This document shows positions 29,278 through 38,152 of a stretch of DNA of 64,000 nucleotides, one piece after another. The stretch comes from Rhodovibrio salinarum DSM 9154. Its GTDB lineage: Bacteria; Pseudomonadota; Alphaproteobacteria; Kiloniellales; Rhodovibrionaceae. Positions within the stretch are counted from its first letter, which is position 1; every line of letters starts with the position of its first letter. Where the stretch lies: the NCBI RefSeq assembly GCF_000515255.1, contig NZ_KI911559.1, forward strand, positions 2,615,660 to 2,679,659. The letters are read 5' to 3'. A program made the position numbers and the translations under genes. Under the pieces are notes generated by a model, which saw only the letters and a program-made list of their open reading frames with translations, was not told the origin of the DNA and searched no databases.

Positions 29278-30141
29278 TTACGCCTTCCTGCCGGCTAACA
29301 GGCCGGTCGGCTTGAAGATCAGCATGATCACCATCAAGGCGAACGCCACCGCCGGCTTGTAAGGCGGGGACAGGAACGCCGTGGAATACTCCTGCGCCAG
29401 GCCAATGATCAGGCCGCCGACGATCGCACCGTAAGGCCGGCCGATGCCGCCCAGAATCGCGGCGGCGAAGACCGGCAGCAGGAGCCGCCACCCCATCACC
29501 GGATGCAGGCGGGTATCGATCCCCAGGAACACGCCGGCCGCGGCGGCCATGCCGCCACCGATCACCCAGGTCCAGATGATCACCTTGTTGACCTCGATGC
29601 CGGTCACCTGCGCCAGATCGGCGTTGTCGGACATGGCGCGCATCGCCTTGCCGGTCTTGGTCTTCTGCAGGAAGAGGTGCAGCAGGACCACCAGCACGAC
29701 CGCGCCGGCGACGATCAGCAGATGGTCTGGCTTGACGTTCACGCCCGCCAACCGCCAGGGCATCTCAATCCCCTGGCTGTAGTACTGATTGCCCGGGCCC
29801 CAGATCAGCTGCACCAGCGAGCGCAGGATCAGCGCCACGCCGACCGACGAGATCAGCAGAATCACGGGGGCCACCTTGCGCAGCCGCCGGTACAGAATCT
29901 GGTCGACCGCCACCGCAACCAGCATGGTCGCACCAACGCCGAAGAAGAACGACAACTCCGGCGGGGCGCCCAGGATGGACACGGGAACCAACGTGAAATA
30001 AGCGCCCAGCGTGATCAGGTCGCCGTGGGCAAAATGCGGGAATCGCAGGATTCCGTAGACCAGCGACAACCCGATCGCGCCCAGCGAGAAGATGCTGCCG
30101 GCAACGATGCCGTAAATCGTGAGCTGCAGAAACTCGGCCAT
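29278..30141 (-). CDS. livH: branched-chain amino acid ABC transporter permease (LivH-like)
   Basis: A 287-residue permease with about eight membrane helices. Its LivH signature is GIVAGSIFSLGAIGLSLVYG, followed by RFPHFAHGDLITLGAYF, with the EAA loop around GKAMRAMSDNADLAQVTGI. It partners LivM in the membrane. Gap to livF upstream is 19 nt, to livM downstream 3 nt, so the four genes form one operon. Confidence 0.93.
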   Translation of the reverse strand: MAEFLQLTIYGIVAGSIFSLGAIGLSLVYGILRFPHFAHGDLITLGAYFTLVPVSILGAPPELSFFFGVGATMLVAVAVDQILYRRLRKVAPVILLISSVGVALILRSLVQLIWGPGNQYYSQGIEMPWRLAGVNVKPDHLLIVAGAVVLVVLLHLFLQKTKTGKAMRAMSDNADLAQVTGIEVNKVIIWTWVIGGGMAAAAGVFLGIDTRLHPVMGWRLLLPVFAAAILGGIGRPYGAIVGGLIIGLAQEYSTAFLSPPYKPAVAFALMVIMLIFKPTGLLAGRKA

Positions 30142-30160
30142 CTGGGTGTCTCGCGCCCCC

Positions 30161-30865
30161 TTATCCGCCCAAGAACATCTCGGCGACCTCGCGATTGTTC
30201 AGGAGGTTCTCGCCGGTGTCGTGGTGGCGGTTGCGGCCGGTTGTCAGCACGTAGCCGCGGTGGGACATCTTCAACGCCTGCTTGGCGTTTTGTTCCACCA
30301 TCAGAATGCTGACGCCCAAGCCGTTGACTTTCTTGATATTCTCGAAGATCAGATCGACGATCGCCGGGGCCAGACCGGCGGTCGGCTCATCCAGCAGGAT
30401 CAGCCCGGGATCGAGCATCAGCGCCCGGCCCATGGCGACCATCTGGCGCTGCCCCCCGGACAAAGCGCCGGCGGCTTGCCGGCGCTTCTCATAGAGCGCC
30501 GGGAACAACTCGTAGACCTTCTCAAGATCCTTGGAGAAGTCGTCGTTGCGGATGAACGCGCCCATCTCCAGGTTTTCCTCGACCGTCAGGGTCGGGAAAA
30601 CGTTCTTTTCCTGCGGCACGTAGCACAGGCCCTGACGCACGATCTGGTCCGGGCGCAGGTTGGCGATCTCTTTCTCGCGGTAAGTGATCCGGCCCTCGCG
30701 CACCTTCACCAGCCCGAATACCGCTTTCATCACGGTGGACTTGCCCGCACCGTTCGGGCCGATGATCGCGACGATCTCGCCCTGCTCAACGCGCATCTCG
30801 ACGCCGTTGAGAATGTCCACGTCGCCGTAACCACCGCGGATCTGGTCGACCTCAAGCAGGCTCAT
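30161..30865 (-). CDS. livF: branched-chain amino acid ABC transporter ATPase (LivF-like)
   Basis: A 234-residue ABC ATPase. Walker A IIGPNGAGKSTVMKAVFG, signature LSGGQRQMVAMGRALM, Walker B DPGLILLDEPTAGLAP, and the late H-loop region VEQNAKQAL (Gln in place of the common His in this subfamily). The tail VLTTGRN is typical of LivF. It energises the LivH-LivM channel together with LivG. Confidence 0.94.
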   Translation of the reverse strand: MSLLEVDQIRGGYGDVDILNGVEMRVEQGEIVAIIGPNGAGKSTVMKAVFGLVKVREGRITYREKEIANLRPDQIVRQGLCYVPQEKNVFPTLTVEENLEMGAFIRNDDFSKDLEKVYELFPALYEKRRQAAGALSGGQRQMVAMGRALMLDPGLILLDEPTAGLAPAIVDLIFENIKKVNGLGVSILMVEQNAKQALKMSHRGYVLTTGRNRHHDTGENLLNNREVAEMFLGG

Positions 30866-30895
30866 GGCCGCGCGTCTCCCTTGGGGTATGCGCCA

Positions 30896-31672
30896 TTACG
30901 CGTCCGCGGCGGCCGCCGCGCCGCCGCCGAAATACGCTTCGAGCACGTCCTCGTTCTTGCGGATCTCGTCCATCGTGCCCTGGGTCAGAACGGTTCCCTG
31001 AGCCATGACGATCACCGGATCGCAAAGCTCTGCAATCAAGTCCATGTCGTGCTCGATGATGCAGAAGGTATAGCCATGCTCCCGGTTCAGGCGGCGGATC
31101 ACCTCGGTGATCTTGCCCATCAGCGTTCGGTTCACGCCCGCGCCCGGCTCGTCCAGCAGCACCACCTTGGCCGGCGTCATCATCGTCCGGCCGATCTCCA
31201 ACAGCTTCTTCTGACCGCCGGACAGGTTACCCGCCAGCTCATTGCGCACATGGGTCAGCTCGAGCGTCTGCAACACCTCCTCGGCGCGCGCACGGGTGCG
31301 CTGCTCATCGGCGCGCACGCGTCCTGGACGGAACCAAGCGTTGAGCAGGCTCTCGCCCGACTGGTCGCTTGGCACCAGCATCAGGTTTTCGAGCGCGGTC
31401 ATACGCGCAAGCTCGCTCGGCACCTGGAAGGTGCGCACCATGCCGAGCTCGAAGCGCTTGTGCGGAGGCAGCTTGGTGATGTCCCGCCCGTCCAACAGAA
31501 TCTGTCCGGAAGACGGGGGGATGAAGCCAGCGAGGATATTGAACAGCGTCGACTTACCCGCGCCGTTGGGGCCGATCATCCCGGTGATCGATCCAGAACC
31601 GACCTCCAGTGAGCAGTTGTCGACGGCGACAAGCCCGCCGAAGGTCTTGGTGACGTTGCGAACTTCGATCAT
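30896..31672 (-). CDS. livG: branched-chain amino acid ABC transporter ATPase (LivG-like)
   Basis: A 258-residue ABC ATPase of the LivG class: MIGPNGAGKSTLFNILAG (Walker A), LSGGQKKLLEIGRTMM (signature), KVVLLDEPGAGVN (Walker B) and FCIIEHDMDLI. It also has RTFQVPSELARMTALEN, the LivG helical insertion. ATG at 31672 is chosen because GAGAGGGGG lies just upstream and similarity starts at residue 2; an ATG at 31693 is an alternative. It is the first gene of the four-gene liv operon. Confidence 0.93.
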   Translation of the reverse strand: MIEVRNVTKTFGGLVAVDNCSLEVGSGSITGMIGPNGAGKSTLFNILAGFIPPSSGQILLDGRDITKLPPHKRFELGMVRTFQVPSELARMTALENLMLVPSDQSGESLLNAWFRPGRVRADEQRTRARAEEVLQTLELTHVRNELAGNLSGGQKKLLEIGRTMMTPAKVVLLDEPGAGVNRTLMGKITEVIRRLNREHGYTFCIIEHDMDLIAELCDPVIVMAQGTVLTQGTMDEIRKNEDVLEAYFGGGAAAAADA

Positions 31673-31994
31673 CGGCCCCCTCTCGATCGTCATCGATCGC
31701 CGGATCGCGCTTACGGTGCATGTGCGCCTGGTGCGCATCTACGTCGGTTAGCATGGACCGCCCTGCTTCGGCCCGATGACCGCAGCCTGCAGCTATACCC
31801 CGCTCGGCACACCGCGACTCCGGCCGGCGCGCGGTATAGACGAGCAACCGGTCGGGAGCAAGGGCATGAACATCGACACATATGTCGCGGCCCGGAGCTG
31901 ACCAGGGGCATGCAAAGAGTCAGGGCCGGCCCGTTCTGCCACGTTGTCTGGGCGCAGGCCGTTTATTGAACGGAAATTTCCGAGGCTTCGGAGG
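31673..31994. other. intergenic region upstream of the liv operon
   Basis: The 322 bases lie between the livG start and the stop of a small minus-strand gene. Promoter and control sites of the liv operon should be here, but I see no clear -35/-10 pair, riboswitch or strong hairpin. Open frames are short and unconvincing. Confidence 0.35.
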
Positions 31995-32198
31995 CTACGT
32001 TAGACCGAACGCCGCACGGCTGGGTTTTTTCGCCTTGGCAAGTACGTAGTCCAGTTTGCGCGCCGCTGTCTCCCGCAGCTTGTCTTTGCCGCTTGCCGCG
32101 TCGCCGACGATCGCGACCTCGGTCAAGGTCGCGGGATCCATGGCGGTGACCCGCACATAGCGCCCCTGGGGGATGAACTCGTAGATGATCTCGCGCAT
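31995..32198 (-). CDS. small conserved protein (DUF6898-like)
   Basis: A 67-residue soluble protein: MREIIYEFIPQGRYVRVTAM, then DPATLTEVAIVGDAASGKDK and ARKLDYVLAK. The pattern (a beta hairpin, a TEVxIVG strand, then a helix ending LxYVLAK) matches small alphaproteobacterial proteins that I recall as DUF6898; that assignment is tentative. The ATG at 32198 is preferred over an in-frame GTG three codons upstream. Function unknown; it lies alone between the liv operon and the rhomboid gene. Confidence 0.6.
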   Translation of the reverse strand: MREIIYEFIPQGRYVRVTAMDPATLTEVAIVGDAASGKDKLRETAARKLDYVLAKAKKPSRAAFGLT

Positions 32199-32270
32199 GC
32201 GTCCCACCGCTCGGTGCCCACTCGACCGGAGCGACGCTACGCTGCATTGGGTTAAGGAAATCCCAATGCC

Positions 32271-33200
32271 CTACGCCACCGCGACCAACCAAGCAATGGC
32301 GAGCCCTCCAAGAGCGACCAAAGCGCAGCCGCTTTGCACCCACCTATTCGTACAAAGACGTTCCGGCAGATACGCCGCCCCCAATCCAAGAGCGATGCCG
32401 GCGAGGAAGCCGGCCACGTGACCGCCCACGTCCGTGCGCTCACCGCCCACACCCAGGAAGGCGACCAGCATGATCCCAGCCGCGACCGGCGACCAGCGGC
32501 GCAAGCCCTGGCGCCAGCGCAGTTCGCGCGCGCTCTGCGCCGCCCCGGCAAGGAACCCCAACCCGCCGAATACGGCCGTGGACGCGCCGATGGCGACATG
32601 CCCGGGGTCTTGGAACAGTGCGTTCAGCAGATTACCCAGCGTCCCCGCCAGCACCAGCGCGAGCCAGGCGAGCCCGGTGCCGAACTGCCGGCCCACCAGC
32701 AGGCCGCAGACGCTGCCGAACACCAGATTGGACAGCAGATGCCCCAGGTTGGCGTGCAGCGTGAGCCCGGTTGCCGCGCGCCAGACCGCGCCGTTCAGAA
32801 TCGCGCCGGCGTCGACCGCCCCCAACTGCGTCCAATCCAGACCGAACGGCTGACGGTTCTGCGCACCGAACCCAGCGAGCAGCACCAGGACGTAGCCGAT
32901 CACGCCCAACAGCGGCGGGCTCGGCAGCACGCGCGCGCCCGCCGCGTCGACCTCGGCGCGCGGCCCGGTCAGCAACCCCAGGCGCTGTGCGGTGGTCACC
33001 AATGGCGCGCGGCGGTTTTCCTCGCGGTAGCTGTCCAGCTCCCATTCGGCCCGCAGCGCGTCATCGGCCTCAACGAACAGGGCAACGCCGCCCTCATCCT
33101 CCTGCAGCTGACAGGCAATGCCGACAGCGACCAGAACCAGGGCCTGCTGGCGCGCCTCTGCCCGGTTCCGGCACCGGCTGACTTCCACGCGCTCGCTCAT
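32271..33200 (-). CDS. rhomboid family intramembrane serine protease
   Basis: A 309-residue membrane protease. The rhomboid core runs from about residue 95: HANLGHLLSN (the conserved HxxxHLxxN of TM2), the catalytic Ser207 in IGASTAVFGG (GASGAIFG in many homologs) and His261 in VGGHVAGFLAG. Residues 1-65 form a soluble acidic N-terminal domain (VSRCRNRAEARQQALVLVA, then FVEADDALRAEWELDSYREE) of unknown role. Rhomboids cleave single-pass membrane proteins within the membrane. ATG at 33200 chosen as the first Met before this domain. Diverges from lrgA. Confidence 0.9.
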   Translation of the reverse strand: MSERVEVSRCRNRAEARQQALVLVAVGIACQLQEDEGGVALFVEADDALRAEWELDSYREENRRAPLVTTAQRLGLLTGPRAEVDAAGARVLPSPPLLGVIGYVLVLLAGFGAQNRQPFGLDWTQLGAVDAGAILNGAVWRAATGLTLHANLGHLLSNLVFGSVCGLLVGRQFGTGLAWLALVLAGTLGNLLNALFQDPGHVAIGASTAVFGGLGFLAGAAQSARELRWRQGLRRWSPVAAGIMLVAFLGVGGERTDVGGHVAGFLAGIALGLGAAYLPERLCTNRWVQSGCALVALGGLAIAWLVAVA

Positions 33201-33334
33201 CGTCGCCCTACTTGCCCCACCCTGCTGCGCGTTCTCACGCGCTCGGCTATCGCATGAACGTGGCACAGCACGCTAGCGTCGGCTGAACGGGCTGCAATGA
33301 GCTCCCCTTCGTACGGCAATAAAGGCCCTCAACC

Positions 33335-33712
33335 ATGAACCTCGGCTTTGTGACCCTGCTTCTGGTCTGCCAACTGGTCGGCGAGACATTGACGCGTCTG
33401 CTGGCGCTCGAACTGCCGGGTCCGGTGATCGGCATGATCATCCTGTTTGTCGGACTCATCATCCGCGGCCACGTCCCGGACGGCCTGCGCGCCACGGCGA
33501 GTGGCTTTCTCAACAACCTGTCGCTTCTGTTCGTGCCGGCCGGGGTTGGGGTGGTCACCCACCTTTCGCTGGTCGCCGACGAATGGCTGGCCATCACCAG
33601 CGCGCTCGCCGTCTCGGCTGTGGTGACGATCGCGGTCACCGCGCTCGTCATGGTTTGGCTCTCGCGCTTGACCGGCAACACACCGGGACCTGAGGCGCAG
33701 AAGGAGGACTAG
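33335..33712 (+). CDS. CidA/LrgA family holin-like protein
   Basis: A 125-residue protein with four hydrophobic helices. Family features are LELPGPVIGMIILFVGLI and SLLFVPAGVGVVTHLSL. CidA/LrgA proteins are holin-like and modulate murein hydrolase activity or small-molecule (pyruvate-type) transport in other bacteria. It is paired with lrgB 4 nt downstream, the universal arrangement, and a ribosome binding site for lrgB (AAGGAGG) lies at its 3' end. Confidence 0.9.
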   Translation: MNLGFVTLLLVCQLVGETLTRLLALELPGPVIGMIILFVGLIIRGHVPDGLRATASGFLNNLSLLFVPAGVGVVTHLSLVADEWLAITSALAVSAVVTIAVTALVMVWLSRLTGNTPGPEAQKED

Positions 33713-33716
33713 CCCC

Positions 33717-34448
33717 ATGGATACAGTCGTCGACGGTGACCTTTACCGAATCTGGGTCTATCTGGCCGAGCAACCGCTGCTCGCCCTGACGGTGACGCTG
33801 CTCGCCTATCAAGCCGGCCAATGGGTCTATCAGCGCACCAACCTGCACCCGCTTGCCAACCCGGTGCTCTGGGCTGTCATCATCCTGGTCGGACTGCTCA
33901 AGCTGACCGGTGTCAGCTACCAACGCTACTTCGAGGGGGCGCAGTTTGTGCACTTCCTCCTGGGCCCGGCTACGGTCGCCCTCGCCGTCCCGCTTTACAA
34001 CAATCTCAGGGAGATGCGCCGTGCGGCCCTACCGATGGGCGTGGCCCTCGTGGTCGGCTCCCTGACCGCTTCCGCCACCGCCGTCGGCACGGCCTGGCTG
34101 TTCGGGGCCAGCAAAGACACGCTGGCGTCGCTTGCGCCGAAATCGGTGACCACGCCAATCGCCATGGGGATCGCCGATGAGATCGGCGGGCTGCCATCGC
34201 TGACGGCCGTCCTGGTGATTCTAACGGGAATTATTGGGGCGGTGCTCGTCACCTATACGCTGGATGCGCTGCGCATCCGCGACTGGCGGGCGCGCGGCTT
34301 CGCCACCGGGCTGACCGCGCACGGCATCGGAACCGCCCGCGCGCTTCAAATGAACGACGCCGCGGGCGCGTTCTCCAGCCTTGCCATGGGTCTGAATGGA
34401 CTCGCGACCGCGATCCTTCTGCCGCTGGTCATCCGCCTGCTCTTTTAG
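33717..34448 (+). CDS. LrgB family protein
   Basis: A 243-residue membrane protein with about eight hydrophobic helices. LrgB hallmarks are FLLGPATVALAVPLYNN, APKSVTTPIAMGIADEIGG, and ARGFATGLTAHGIGTARALQ. LrgB forms the partner of the CidA/LrgA protein, and plant and bacterial homologs transport glycolate, glycerate or pyruvate. The ATG follows the lrgA stop by 4 nt, so the two are coupled. It converges on the MarR regulator. Confidence 0.92.
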   Translation: MDTVVDGDLYRIWVYLAEQPLLALTVTLLAYQAGQWVYQRTNLHPLANPVLWAVIILVGLLKLTGVSYQRYFEGAQFVHFLLGPATVALAVPLYNNLREMRRAALPMGVALVVGSLTASATAVGTAWLFGASKDTLASLAPKSVTTPIAMGIADEIGGLPSLTAVLVILTGIIGAVLVTYTLDALRIRDWRARGFATGLTAHGIGTARALQMNDAAGAFSSLAMGLNGLATAILLPLVIRLLF

Positions 34449-34475
34449 CCGAGACAGGCGGTTAGACGGTTTTGT

Positions 34476-34949
34476 TTAGGCGGCCGACGTGTAGCTTGGA
34501 CGCACGCCCAGGCGCGCCGCGGCCCAGAATCCCTCAAGGCGACGGAGCGTATCATTGGTGTCGGCAAGGCCTTCGCCTTCCAGACCGTTGGCAGTCAGAT
34601 CCCCGGCATGCGCTTCGAACAGCGCATCCAACTGTCGGCAAACCTGCAGGCCCTTTTCGGAGCAACGCAAGTGCGTCGCACGCTTGTCGTGTGGCGAACG
34701 CTCCTGCTTCAGATAGTCGTGTTCGACCATCTTCTTGACGTTGTAGGAAACGTTTGACCCAAGGTAGTAGCCGCGCTGAGTCAACTCCCCCACCGTCAGC
34801 TCGGACTCGCCAAGGTTGAACAGGATCATCGCCTGAACCGCGTTCAGGTCGCGCACGCCCTGACGGTCCAGCTCGTTCTTCACGACGTCCATGCACTGAC
34901 GGTGCAAACGTTCGATCAGCGCAATAGTCTCCAGGTACGAAGCCTTCAC
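34476..34949 (-). CDS. MarR-family transcriptional regulator, LdtR-like
   Basis: A 157-residue winged-helix regulator with N-terminal helix YLETIALIERLHRQCMDVVK, the conserved NAVQAMILFNLGESELTVGE, then RGYYLGSNVSYNVKKMVEHD and YLKQERSPHDKRATHLR. This is the LdtR pattern; in Liberibacter and Sinorhizobium LdtR controls an L,D-transpeptidase and osmotic stress tolerance. The start codon is GTG at 34949; GAGGGA lies upstream. It ends 28 nt from lrgB, which runs the other way. No ldt gene is in the window. Confidence 0.85.
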   Translation of the reverse strand: MKASYLETIALIERLHRQCMDVVKNELDRQGVRDLNAVQAMILFNLGESELTVGELTQRGYYLGSNVSYNVKKMVEHDYLKQERSPHDKRATHLRCSEKGLQVCRQLDALFEAHAGDLTANGLEGEGLADTNDTLRRLEGFWAAARLGVRPSYTSAA

Positions 34950-35126
34950 CGGGCTGTCCCTCTTTCCTGCGGGGGCTCTTGAACGCGGCTCGTGAGCGCC
35001 GTGCCCGCCAGGCGCACGTCCGTACGTCCTGTTCTAACCCAATGGCCTTAACGGTAAGTTACCCGCAAATTTGGGACGAAGCAGAGCCGCGTTCGGATCA
35101 TCTGCCTCGAGGTACTGCCCTCCGGC

Positions 35127-36026
35127 TCAGCTCTCCGGCGCCTCCCCACGCAGCAGACGATAGATCGCCGAATAGTCCTTGCCGCCCCAACCGGCATTGA
35201 CCAGCGCGGCATAGAGCGCCTGCGCGTTCGATCCCATCGGCGTCGACACGCTGGCACGCATCGCCGCGTCCTGCGCCAGCTTCAAGTCCTTCCACATCAT
35301 CTCGGCAGAAAAGCCGGGCGCGTAGTCGCGATTCGATGCGGCTGTCTCGACCAAGCCCGGCACCGGATTGTGGTTCAGCATCGCCCAGCAGGACCCGGAG
35401 GCTTGGCTGGAAATCTCGAAGAGCTTTTGCGGATCGAGCCCCTGGCGTTCGGCCAGCGTAAAAGCCTCGGAAATCGCTAGCATCGAAATGCCCAGGATCA
35501 TGTTGTTGCAGGCCTTGGCCACCTGACCGTTGCCGGCCGGCCCGGCATGGATGGCAGCCTTCCCCATGATGTCGAACAACGCCTTGGCGCACTCGAAGGC
35601 GTCTTCCGCCCCGCCGACCATGAAGGTCAGTTGGCCCGCCTGCGCGCCCGCCACGCCGCCGGAGACCGGTGCGTCCAAAAGCGCATAGCCGCGTTCCTGC
35701 GCAGCCGTATGCACTGCGCGGGCGCTATCGACGTCGATCGTGGAGCAGTCGATCAACAGGCACTGCGCGGGCGCGTGTTCGAGAACCCCGCCAGGGCCGC
35801 TATAGACCTCGCGCACCTGCGGGCCGGCCGGCAACATGCTGATCACCGTCTGCGCGCCTTGCACCGCCTCGGCGATCGTCTGGGTGCGCCGAACGCCGTT
35901 CGCCTCCGCCTGCTGCTGGGCCGCCTCGCTGGGATCGAACCCGGCGACCTGATGCCCGGCCTTCGCCAGGTTCGCCGCCATCGGTCCGCCCATGTTGCCC
36001 AGCCCGATGAACCCGATCGCGCCCAT
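35127..36026 (-). CDS. mmsB: 3-hydroxyisobutyrate dehydrogenase
   Basis: A 299-residue beta-hydroxyacid dehydrogenase that oxidises 3-hydroxyisobutyrate in valine breakdown. It has the NAD-binding GFIGLGNMGGPMAANLAKAG at residues 5-24, the substrate loop LLDAPVSGGVAGAQAGQL and catalytic Lys in QVAKACNNMILGI. It lies downstream of the 3-hydroxyisobutyryl-CoA hydrolase gene in the same direction (151-nt gap); together with the acyl-CoA dehydrogenase at 40179 they encode three consecutive steps of the pathway. Confidence 0.93.
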   Translation of the reverse strand: MGAIGFIGLGNMGGPMAANLAKAGHQVAGFDPSEAAQQQAEANGVRRTQTIAEAVQGAQTVISMLPAGPQVREVYSGPGGVLEHAPAQCLLIDCSTIDVDSARAVHTAAQERGYALLDAPVSGGVAGAQAGQLTFMVGGAEDAFECAKALFDIMGKAAIHAGPAGNGQVAKACNNMILGISMLAISEAFTLAERQGLDPQKLFEISSQASGSCWAMLNHNPVPGLVETAASNRDYAPGFSAEMMWKDLKLAQDAAMRASVSTPMGSNAQALYAALVNAGWGGKDYSAIYRLLRGEAPES

Positions 36027-36177
36027 GACTTACCTCCCGATCCGCTAGGTTATTCACTTTTCGTACCCCGAACACCAAGCTGGAAATGGCTGACAAAGCC
36101 CTGTTTTTATTGCTCTCTTTACTTCTGCAGGCTTGCTGTTCTGCAGGGTTCGGCTGCGTTGCCGCGCGGGCTTCCGC

Positions 36178-37296
36178 TTACGGCTCGAAGACGAGATCGT
36201 GTTCGCTCAGTGAATGGAAAGCGCGCTCAATTACCTCGTCATCGACTTGTTCGATCGTCGCCGGCTGCCACTGCGGAGCATGGTCCTTGTCGACCAGAAC
36301 GGCCCGAATGCCTTCATAGTAGTCGTGGCCCCCCATACACGCCTGGCTCAGGCGGTATTCCATGGTCATGCAAGAATCGAAGTCGAGGTGCCGCCCGCGC
36401 TGTAGGGCCGCGAAGGTGAGCTTCACCGAGGTCGGGGAGCGCTTGGACAGCGTCTCCAGCGTGTCATTCGCCCAAGCGCTGCCTTCGGCCTCGAGGGCGC
36501 GCAGAACGAGCTCAAGGCTGGGCTGGCCGAAACAGCGATCGATCGCCGCGCGATGGTCCTGCAGTGGCGCGGGCCCCGGGTCCTGGGTGAACGCGCCCAG
36601 CACCCGATCCACGGCAGCATGGGCATCACCCGACAGGTCCGCTTCCGCGAGCGCCTGGGCAAGATCGACCTCCGCCTCGCTCGGGACGTAGTGCGTCGCC
36701 AAGCCGGCGTAGACGGCATCCGCCGCCTTCAGCCGCGCGCCAGTTAGCGCAAGGTACATGCCGACCGCCCCGGGCAAACGTGGCAGGACCCAGGTCGCCC
36801 CCACGTCGGGGAAGAATCCGATGCCCGTCTCCGGCATTGCCGCGAGGGTACGATCGCCGGCGACCCGGTGACTGCCGTGCATGCTAAGCCCGAGGCCACC
36901 GCCCATGGTGATCCCGTCGATCCAGGCGACATAGGGTTTGGAGAACTGATGAATCAAACGGTTCAGGCTGTATTCCGCCCAGAAAAACCGGCGGGTCAGC
37001 GCACCGTCCCCCTCGCCACGCTGCAAGGCTTTGCCATCTTCCCAGACAGCGCGCACGTCGCCGCCGGCACAAAAAGCCTTCTCGCCCTGCCCGCGGATCA
37101 GCACGGCCTGCACCCCTGTGTCCGTGCCCCAGGCCCGCAGCTGCGGATCGAACGTTTCGACCATCCCAAGCGTGAGGGCATTGAGCGCCTTCGGCCGGGC
37201 CAGTTTGACCTCGCCAAGCGCGCCGCGGCGCGCGAATGCGATTTCCTCGGTGCCGCCAATCGGCTCGGGCTGCACGCCTGTCGTCTGCTCACTCAC
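36178..37296 (-). CDS. 3-hydroxyisobutyryl-CoA hydrolase
   Basis: A 372-residue crotonase-fold enzyme. It has KAFCAGGDVRAVWEDG, DGITMGGGLGLSMHGSHRVA and the ETGIGFFPDVGATWVLPRLP block that separates hydrolases from enoyl-CoA hydratases, then LTGARLKAADAVYAGLATHY. It releases 3-hydroxyisobutyrate from its CoA ester in valine catabolism. I chose the GTG at 37296 (VSEQTTGVQP), with GGGGAGAG upstream; an earlier in-frame start adds 17 residues without similarity. It precedes mmsB in the same direction. Confidence 0.9.
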   Translation of the reverse strand: MSEQTTGVQPEPIGGTEEIAFARRGALGEVKLARPKALNALTLGMVETFDPQLRAWGTDTGVQAVLIRGQGEKAFCAGGDVRAVWEDGKALQRGEGDGALTRRFFWAEYSLNRLIHQFSKPYVAWIDGITMGGGLGLSMHGSHRVAGDRTLAAMPETGIGFFPDVGATWVLPRLPGAVGMYLALTGARLKAADAVYAGLATHYVPSEAEVDLAQALAEADLSGDAHAAVDRVLGAFTQDPGPAPLQDHRAAIDRCFGQPSLELVLRALEAEGSAWANDTLETLSKRSPTSVKLTFAALQRGRHLDFDSCMTMEYRLSQACMGGHDYYEGIRAVLVDKDHAPQWQPATIEQVDDEVIERAFHSLSEHDLVFEP

Positions 37297-37409
37297 CCCT
37301 GGCTCTCCCCTTATTTTGTATCGGGCAGTCCAGGGATGCCCCGCCACGCGCCCGATGACAAGGGCGTGCCGGTCACCCCCTTCGTCTCTGCCCCCAACGC
37401 CCAGAGCCG

Positions 37410-37874
37410 TCAGATCTTACAGGTCGCGAGTCCGCGCTTCTGCAGGTACTGCTGGTGATACTCCTCGGCCGGCCAGAAGATCTGGGCAGGCTGGATTTCG
37501 GTCTGGACGGTTGCACGCCGGCGTCGGCGCTGCTCCTCAAGGGACCGCTCGGCGGTCTCGCGCTGCTCGGCGTCGTGGACGAAGATCGCCGAGCGGTACT
37601 GCGTGCCGACATCCGGACCCTGGCGGTTCTTCTGGGTAGGGTCATGGCACTCCCAGAAGATGTCGAGCAGCTGCTCGTAGCTGATCTTCGCGGGATCGTA
37701 GGTCACCTCGATCGCCTCGGCATGGCCGGTGCGCCCGGTACAGACCTGTTCATAGCTTGGGTTCTCGGTGTCCCCGCCGGTATAGCCAACGCGCGTCTCG
37801 ATCACGCCGTCGGTGTCGCGGAAAATCACCTCGGGCTGCCAAAAACAGCCGGCGGCAAAGGTCGCGGTCGCCAT
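37410..37874 (-). CDS. msrA: peptide methionine sulfoxide reductase MsrA
   Basis: A 154-residue MsrA, which repairs S-methionine sulfoxide in proteins. The active site is [13 protein letters not shown] with catalytic Cys10, followed by [19 protein letters not shown] and the [20 protein letters not shown] block. The C terminus TCKI carries a resolving cysteine. I chose the ATG at 37874 directly upstream of the conserved start; the frame is open 16 codons further. It lies 113 nt upstream of the valine gene pair, on the same strand. Confidence 0.94.
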   Translation of the reverse strand: MATATFAAGCFWQPEVIFRDTDGVIETRVGYTGGDTENPSYEQVCTGRTGHAEAIEVTYDPAKISYEQLLDIFWECHDPTQKNRQGPDVGTQYRSAIFVHDAEQRETAERSLEEQRRRRRATVQTEIQPAQIFWPAEEYHQQYLQKRGLATCKI

Positions 37875-38152
37875 GGTTCGTCGCTCCCTCATCTGTGGTG
37901 CGCCCAGGGATTTTGCGCACATGAACGCTTGCCTTGTCCGCGACTATCTAGCAGGGCTATAGGCCGGGTCCAGCGCAGAGCTGGAAGGGCCGCTCAGACG
38001 TCACTCGCAGGATGGCGAACGCACGCCTGAATTAGGGCTTGCAAACGTCAAGATCGGTCCCGAAAAAGTCACTTCACCGAATCGCGTCACGACCACTAGC
38101 GTGCGCGTGTTAACTCTATTTTAAGCTTAAGCCCGCGGGAGCGGCGATTCCC

